From Mycolicibacterium diernhoferi (GTDB lineage: Bacteria > Actinomycetota > Actinomycetes > Mycobacteriales > Mycobacteriaceae): a stretch of 64,000 bases of DNA. The notes under the pieces are model-generated. The model searched no databases, was not told where the DNA came from, and saw only the letters and a program-made list of their open reading frames with translations. Made by a program: the position numbers and the translations under genes. Shown here in pieces: positions 59,777 through 64,000 of this stretch (positions are counted from its first letter, which is position 1; the number at the start of each line of letters is the position of its first letter). Where the stretch lies: NCBI RefSeq assembly GCF_019456655.1, contig NZ_CP080332.1:3782001-3846000 (forward strand), in the 5' to 3' direction.

Positions 59777-61198
59777 ATGACCATCATGGCTCCCGAAGCG
59801 GCCGCCGAGTCGCTCGACCCGCGCGATCCGCTGCTGCGCCTGAAGACCTTCTTCGACGACGGCAGCGTCTCGTTGCTGCACGAGCGCGACAAGTCCGGTG
59901 TGCTGGCGGCCGCCGGTACCGTCAACGGTGTGCGGACCATCGCGTTCTGCACCGACGGCACCGTCATGGGTGGCGCGATGGGCATCGAGGGGTGCGCGCA
60001 CATCGTCAACGCCTACGACGTCGCCATCGAGGAGCAGAGCCCGATCGTCGGGATCTGGCACTCCGGCGGTGCGCGACTGGCCGAGGGCGTCAAGGCGCTG
60101 CACGCGGTCGGTCTGGTCTTCGAGGCGATGATCCGGGCTTCCGGTTACGTCCCGCAGATCTCGGTGGTGGTCGGCTTCGCCGCCGGCGGCGCCGCCTACG
60201 GTCCCGCGCTGACCGACGTCATCGTGATGGCCCCGGACAGCAAGGTTTTCGTCACCGGCCCCGACGTGGTGCGCAGCGTGACCGGCGAGGACGTCGACAT
60301 GGTGTCCCTCGGCGGCCCGGAGGCCCATCACAAGAAGTCCGGTGTGTGCCACATCGTCGCCGACGATGAGCTCGACGCCTACGAGCGTGGCCGCCGCCTC
60401 GTCGGATTGTTCTGCCAGCAGGGTCATTTCGACCGCAGCAAGGCCGAGGCCGGCGACACCGACCTCAAGGCCCTGATGCCCGAGTCCGCGCGGCGCGCCT
60501 ACGACGTGCACCCGATCGTCGAAGCGCTGCTGGACAAGGATTCGCACTTCGAGGAGTTCCAGTCCCGCTGGGCCCCGTCCATCGTGGTCGGCCTGGGCCG
60601 CCTCGCCGGGCGCACCGTCGGCGTCATCGCCAACAACCCACTGCGCCTCGGCGGCTGCCTGAACTCCGAAAGCGCCGAGAAGTCAGCCCGTTTCGTGCGG
60701 CTGTGCGATGCCTTCGGTATCCCGCTGGTGGTCGTCGTGGACGTGCCCGGCTATCTGCCCGGCGTGGATCAGGAGTGGGGCGGTGTGGTGCGCCGCGGCG
60801 CCAAGCTGCTGCACGCGTTCGGTGAAGCCACCGTCCCGCGCGTCACGCTGGTCACCCGCAAGATCTACGGCGGCGCCTACATCGCGATGAACTCTCGCTC
60901 GCTGGGCGCCACCAAGGTCTTCGCCTGGCCGGAGGCCGAGGTCGCCGTGATGGGTGCCAAGGCCGCGGTCGGCATCCTGCACAAGCGCAAGCTGGCCGCC
61001 GCCGCCGATGACGAGCGCGACGCCCTGCACGAGGAACTGGCCGCCGAGCACGAGCGGATCGCCGGTGGCGTGGACAGCGCCATCGAGATCGGCGTGGTGG
61101 ACGCGAAGATCGATCCCGCGCACACCCGCAGCGTGATCACCCAGGCGCTGGCCGAGGCGCCCGCACGGCGCGGCCGGCACAAGAACATCCCGCTGTAG
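59777..61198 (+). CDS. accD6: Acetyl/propionyl-CoA carboxylase carboxyltransferase AccD6
   Basis: 473 residues from ATG 59777, with CCAGGAGGA upstream. This beta subunit transfers CO2 from biotin to acetyl-CoA, making malonyl-CoA for FabD. Motifs: FFDDGSVSLLHER, GIWHSGGARLAEG, FAAGGAAYGPALTD and VVVDVPGYLPGVDQE. ITRKIYGGAYIAMNS-type sequence (TRKIYGGAYIAMNSR) is the biotin-side signature. It ends the fasII operon; a palindromic terminator follows. Confidence 0.96.
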   Translation: MTIMAPEAAAESLDPRDPLLRLKTFFDDGSVSLLHERDKSGVLAAAGTVNGVRTIAFCTDGTVMGGAMGIEGCAHIVNAYDVAIEEQSPIVGIWHSGGARLAEGVKALHAVGLVFEAMIRASGYVPQISVVVGFAAGGAAYGPALTDVIVMAPDSKVFVTGPDVVRSVTGEDVDMVSLGGPEAHHKKSGVCHIVADDELDAYERGRRLVGLFCQQGHFDRSKAEAGDTDLKALMPESARRAYDVHPIVEALLDKDSHFEEFQSRWAPSIVVGLGRLAGRTVGVIANNPLRLGGCLNSESAEKSARFVRLCDAFGIPLVVVVDVPGYLPGVDQEWGGVVRRGAKLLHAFGEATVPRVTLVTRKIYGGAYIAMNSRSLGATKVFAWPEAEVAVMGAKAAVGILHKRKLAAAADDERDALHEELAAEHERIAGGVDSAIEIGVVDAKIDPAHTRSVITQALAEAPARRGRHKNIPL

Positions 61199-61210
61199 CC
61201 AATCTGCGAT

Positions 61211-61253
61211 TTCGGCGCGTTCACGTTCGTTCAGCGAATGTGAACGCGCCGAA
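61211..61253. terminator. Bidirectional palindromic terminator
   Basis: A perfect 14-bp stem (TTCGGCGCGTTCAC at 61211-61224 with its complement at 61240-61253) and an inner TTCG/CGAA pairing lie between the convergent accD6 and SDR genes. It begins 12 bases after the accD6 stop. Confidence 0.75.
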
Positions 61254-61268
61254 GTCGTTTCTGGGGCG

Positions 61269-62021
61269 CTACCGCGTGGTGTAGCCGCCGTTGGCGAAGA
61301 TGGTCTGCCCGGTGATCCAGTGTCCCTCGCCGGCCAGGAACACCACCAGCGGTGCGATGTCCTCGACCATGGTCAGACGATTTCCCATCGCCTGGGACCG
61401 GTGGAACGTCACCCGTTCCGGGGTCTCCTGCCCGTAGAAGAACGGGGTGTCCATCGGCCCCGGAGCGACGTTGTTGACGTTGATGTCGCGTGCGGCGAAC
61501 TCTTTGGCCGCCGCCCTGGTGAAGTGCTCGACCGGACTCTTGGCCCCGGCGTAGGTGGCGTAGCCATCGGTGAACGCTGCCAGCAGCGAGGTCACGATGG
61601 TGATCACCGAGCCACCGTCGGCGAGCTTGCGGCCGGCCTGCTGGATGAAGAAGAACGCCGCCTTCGCGTTGACGTCGAACATCGAATCATATTCGGCCTC
61701 AGTGGTTTCCACGATCGGCTTGCGAAGCACCCGGCCCGCCGTGTTGATCGCGATGTCCACACTGCCGAAGGCGCCGATCGCCGCGTCGAACAACGCCTCG
61801 ACATTGGCCGGATCGGTCAGGTCGGCCTGGAACTTGATGGCCCTGGCGCCGGCTTCCTCGATCTCGGCGATGGTCTCGTCGGCGTCGGGTTCGGTGGCCG
61901 CGCTGTGGTAGTGCACCGCGACGTTGACACCCCACGTGGCCAACGTCGCACCGACCAGACCGCCGAGGTTCTTGGCCCCACCGGCGATCACCGCGGACTT
62001 CCCGTGCAAGTTCGTACTCAC
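61269..62021 (-). CDS. Short-chain dehydrogenase/reductase
   Basis: 250 residues from GTG 62021. The cofactor loop is IAGGAKNLGGLVGATLA, a variant of the usual TGxxxGxG. NTAG, the catalytic Ser in TIVTSLLAAF, the Tyr/Lys in YATYAGAKS and GQTIFANGGYTT at the end complete a classical SDR. Relatives with GGAKNLGG act on varied alcohols; the substrate is unknown. It is divergent from a LysR regulator with 85 bases between, so it is probably that regulator's target. Confidence 0.9.
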   Translation of the reverse strand: MSTNLHGKSAVIAGGAKNLGGLVGATLATWGVNVAVHYHSAATEPDADETIAEIEEAGARAIKFQADLTDPANVEALFDAAIGAFGSVDIAINTAGRVLRKPIVETTEAEYDSMFDVNAKAAFFFIQQAGRKLADGGSVITIVTSLLAAFTDGYATYAGAKSPVEHFTRAAAKEFAARDINVNNVAPGPMDTPFFYGQETPERVTFHRSQAMGNRLTMVEDIAPLVVFLAGEGHWITGQTIFANGGYTTR

Positions 62022-62106
62022 TGCTCGACGGTAAACAGCGACCCGACAAACGGGAAACGCAAGAATCCGAGGTTTCCACAAACAACGGTTGTGCAACACT
62101 GGGCCG

Positions 62107-62988
62107 ATGACGCGCCGATTTCCGGACCTGCGCCGACTACGGCACTTCATCGCCGTCGCCGAAACCGGCAGCTTCACCGCGGCCGCGAACAGCCTGCACC
62201 TGAGCCAGCAGGCCCTGAGCAGCTCGGTGGCCCAACTGGAGAAGGAACTCGGCGCGACGCTGTTCACCCGGGACGGGCGTCGGGTGTCGCTCACCCCCGC
62301 CGGTGGACTGCTGCTGGACGAGGGCCGCACCCTGCTGGCCGCGGCCTACACCGTCACCGACCGGGTACAGCGGGCCGCGGCCGGAGCCGAGGGCGAGTTC
62401 GTGGTGGGCTATGCGCCGACCCTCAGCGGCGCCGAGGCCTACGTGCACCTGGAACCGGCCATCGACGCGTTCCCGGACCGGTCGTTCACCTTCCGGCAAC
62501 TCTTCCCCGACGATCTTGTACGCGAGATTATTTCCGGCACAGTGCATCTGGGGTTGCGCCGCGGTGTGGTGCCCTACGCTGACCTGGCCACCGCCGTGGT
62601 CGGCTACGACCGGGTGCGGTTGGCGCTGCCCGCCGAGCACCGACTGGCCGCGAAGTCCGTGATCGACATCAGCGAACTGGCCGGCGAGACGGTGGCGCTG
62701 TGGGCCCCGCCCGGGGCGTCCTCCTACAGCGACTTCCTGATGGGCGCCTGCCGCCGCGCCGGGTTCGAACCGGACTACCTGGTGAGCCGGGTGCAGGGTT
62801 CGGCTCCCGTCGCCGCACCGATCACCACCGGCGGGGTCGCGTTCGTCACCACACCGGCCGGAGCCGCGATGAACGGCCGGGTGCGGGTCGTCGACCTGGA
62901 ACCGGAACTGCTGGTCGGCGTGCAGGCAATATGGCTGCGGCACACCAGTTCCGGCGAACGGGACGCGGTGGTGGCCGCCGGACGCTGA
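62107..62988 (+). CDS. LysR-family transcriptional regulator
   Basis: 293 residues from ATG 62107. The N-terminal HTH is RHFIAVAETGSFTAAANSL followed by SQQALSSSVAQLEKELG and LFTRDGRRVSLTPAG. The C-terminal substrate-binding domain starts near residue 95 (GEFVVGYAPTL). LysR regulators usually control a divergent neighbour, here the SDR gene. The stop abuts the convergent glpD stop (next base). Confidence 0.92.
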   Translation: MTRRFPDLRRLRHFIAVAETGSFTAAANSLHLSQQALSSSVAQLEKELGATLFTRDGRRVSLTPAGGLLLDEGRTLLAAAYTVTDRVQRAAAGAEGEFVVGYAPTLSGAEAYVHLEPAIDAFPDRSFTFRQLFPDDLVREIISGTVHLGLRRGVVPYADLATAVVGYDRVRLALPAEHRLAAKSVIDISELAGETVALWAPPGASSYSDFLMGACRRAGFEPDYLVSRVQGSAPVAAPITTGGVAFVTTPAGAAMNGRVRVVDLEPELLVGVQAIWLRHTSSGERDAVVAAGR

Positions 62989-64000
62989 CTAGACGAACTC
63001 GGCGGCCGTGGCCAGTACCCGGTCCCGGTCCTCGGGCACCAGGCCGATCCGGGTGCGCCGGTCCAGGATGTCGTCGGCGGTCAGCGCGCCCTCGTAGCTG
63101 ACGGCATAGTCGAATTCGGCTCGGATCACGTCGATCCCGTCAGCCACCGGGTCCGTCGGCCGGGCACAGGTGGCGCGGGCGATGACATTGGGCGCCTCGG
63201 CGCCGTACCGGGCCACCAGTGCGGACGGCAGGTCCTGCGGGGTCCGCGGCGTGGACACCGGATTGGCGGGGGCCCCGACCAACGGCAGGTTGCGGGTGCG
63301 GCAGGGCGCCGCGGCCAGTCCCCGCATCGCCACCGCCCGGTCCACCACATCCTCTGCCATATACCGGTATTCGGTGAGCTTGCCACCGATCACACTGATC
63401 ACCCCGTCACCCGATTCGGTCACCGCGTGCTCGCGGGACAGGTCGGCGGTGTCGCCCTCGTTCTCGATCAGCGGCCGCAACCCGGCGTAGCGACCGCGCA
63501 CGTCGGCGGCGGTCAGTGCGGTATCCAGCGCGGTGTTGACGGTGTCGAGCAGGAAGGACTCCTCGGCGGGAGTCGGTTGCGGCACATCGGGAACGGGCCC
63601 CGGCGCGTCCTCGTCGGTGAGGCCGAGGTAGACCCGGCCCAGCTGTTCGGGCATGGCGAAGACGAACCGGTTGAGCGCACCGGGGATCGGGACCGTCAGC
63701 GCCGCGGTCGGATTGCCGAAGGCGGCCGCGTCGAACACCAGGTGGGTGCCGCGACTGGGGCGCAGCCTGATCGAACGGTCCACCTCCCCCGCCCACACCC
63801 CGGCCGCGTTCACCACCGCGCGGGCCCGGACCTGCACCGTCTCTCCAGTGAGCTCGTCGGTGAGTCGGACCGAATCGCCATGTGCGTCATGGGCGGACAC
63901 CCTGGTCAGCACCACCGCGCCGTGTTGTGCGGCGGTGCGGGCCACCGCGGTGACCAACCGGGCGTCGTCGATCAGCTGACCGTCGTAGGCCAGAAAGGCA
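62989..64000 (-). CDS. glpD: FAD-dependent glycerol-3-phosphate dehydrogenase GlpD, 3' part
   Basis: The gene runs off the window; about 337 C-terminal residues are visible. It contains AVVNAAGVWAGEVDRSI, RPSRGTHLVFD, GRVYLGLTDEDAPG, GRYAGLRPLIEN and VIGGKLTEYRYMAEDVVD, all typical of GlpD. The C-terminal DAO_C domain has YGAEAPNVIARA and LTADDILDRRTRIGL. The enzyme oxidises glycerol 3-phosphate to dihydroxyacetone phosphate and feeds electrons to quinone. In M. tuberculosis glpD1 occupies this position. Confidence 0.93.
   Translation of the reverse strand, partial: AFLAYDGQLIDDARLVTAVARTAAQHGAVVLTRVSAHDAHGDSVRLTDELTGETVQVRARAVVNAAGVWAGEVDRSIRLRPSRGTHLVFDAAAFGNPTAALTVPIPGALNRFVFAMPEQLGRVYLGLTDEDAPGPVPDVPQPTPAEESFLLDTVNTALDTALTAADVRGRYAGLRPLIENEGDTADLSREHAVTESGDGVISVIGGKLTEYRYMAEDVVDRAVAMRGLAAAPCRTRNLPLVGAPANPVSTPRTPQDLPSALVARYGAEAPNVIARATCARPTDPVADGIDVIRAEFDYAVSYEGALTADDILDRRTRIGLVPEDRDRVLATAAEFV

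Overview
The window is high-GC actinobacterial chromosome. Its gene order matches, from memory, the Mycobacterium tuberculosis segment Rv2216 to glpD1 (Rv2249c): lipB-lipA, glnA1, glnE, glnA2, caeA, panB, an RNase H/phosphatase fusion, ptpA, cobD, ahpE, aceE, then mabR-fabD-acpM-kasA-kasB-accD6. Mycolate FAS-II genes place it in Mycobacterium sensu lato. The many extra genes between core blocks suggest a fast-growing Mycolicibacterium-type genome. That assignment is inference.

Layout. 0-8.9 kb: lipoate synthesis (lipB, lipA), a DUF4191 membrane protein, a Tat/lipoprotein amidohydrolase, an RDD protein, glnA1 with a strong terminator, two tandem DoxX genes and a thioesterase. 9.0-13.8 kb: one 1599-residue secreted protein joining a YVTN beta-propeller, VCBS/cadherin-like repeats and a thermolysin (M4) peptidase. 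13.8-18.2 kb: glnE and glnA2; GlnE adenylylates GlnA1, and both glnA genes have GlnR-box-like sites upstream. 18.2-27.4 kb: an unknown membrane protein, two exported Hip1/CaeA-type hydrolases, a wax ester synthase, panB, a crotonase and a CYTH-CHAD protein. 27.5-30.1 kb: an aldo/keto reductase-cupin-aldo/keto reductase cassette ending in a broken decarboxylase-family gene beside rnpB. 30.2-35.5 kb: rnpB, an AraC regulator, a VOC protein, a DUF222/HNH nuclease, and a thioredoxin-reductase/methyltransferase fusion divergent from an XRE-cupin regulator. 35.5-42.4 kb: the conserved block rnhA/phosphatase, zinc ribbon, Nif3, cobC-like, ptkA-ptpA-SURF1, cobD. 42.5-45.3 kb: VOC, SOUL, then a cobalamin riboswitch in front of a CbiX-like/[2Fe-2S] protein whose gene is overlapped antisense by an EamA transporter reading frame. 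45.5-49.7 kb: an accessory pocket ending at tRNA-Val(UAC), with several deleted or frameshifted genes. 49.8-54.4 kb: ahpE, DUF3052, a lipoprotein and aceE. 54.4-61.2 kb: mabR and the FAS-II operon, with a clear MabR-type operator. 61.2-64.0 kb: a terminator palindrome, a divergent SDR/LysR pair, and the 3' part of glpD running off the window.

Two themes link the genes. Nitrogen: glnA1, glnA2, glnE and the candidate GlnR sites. Cobalamin: cobC-like, cobD and the riboswitch gene. No stretch over 300 bases lacks a gene or RNA. I saw no CRISPR array, insertion sequence, prophage or replication origin.
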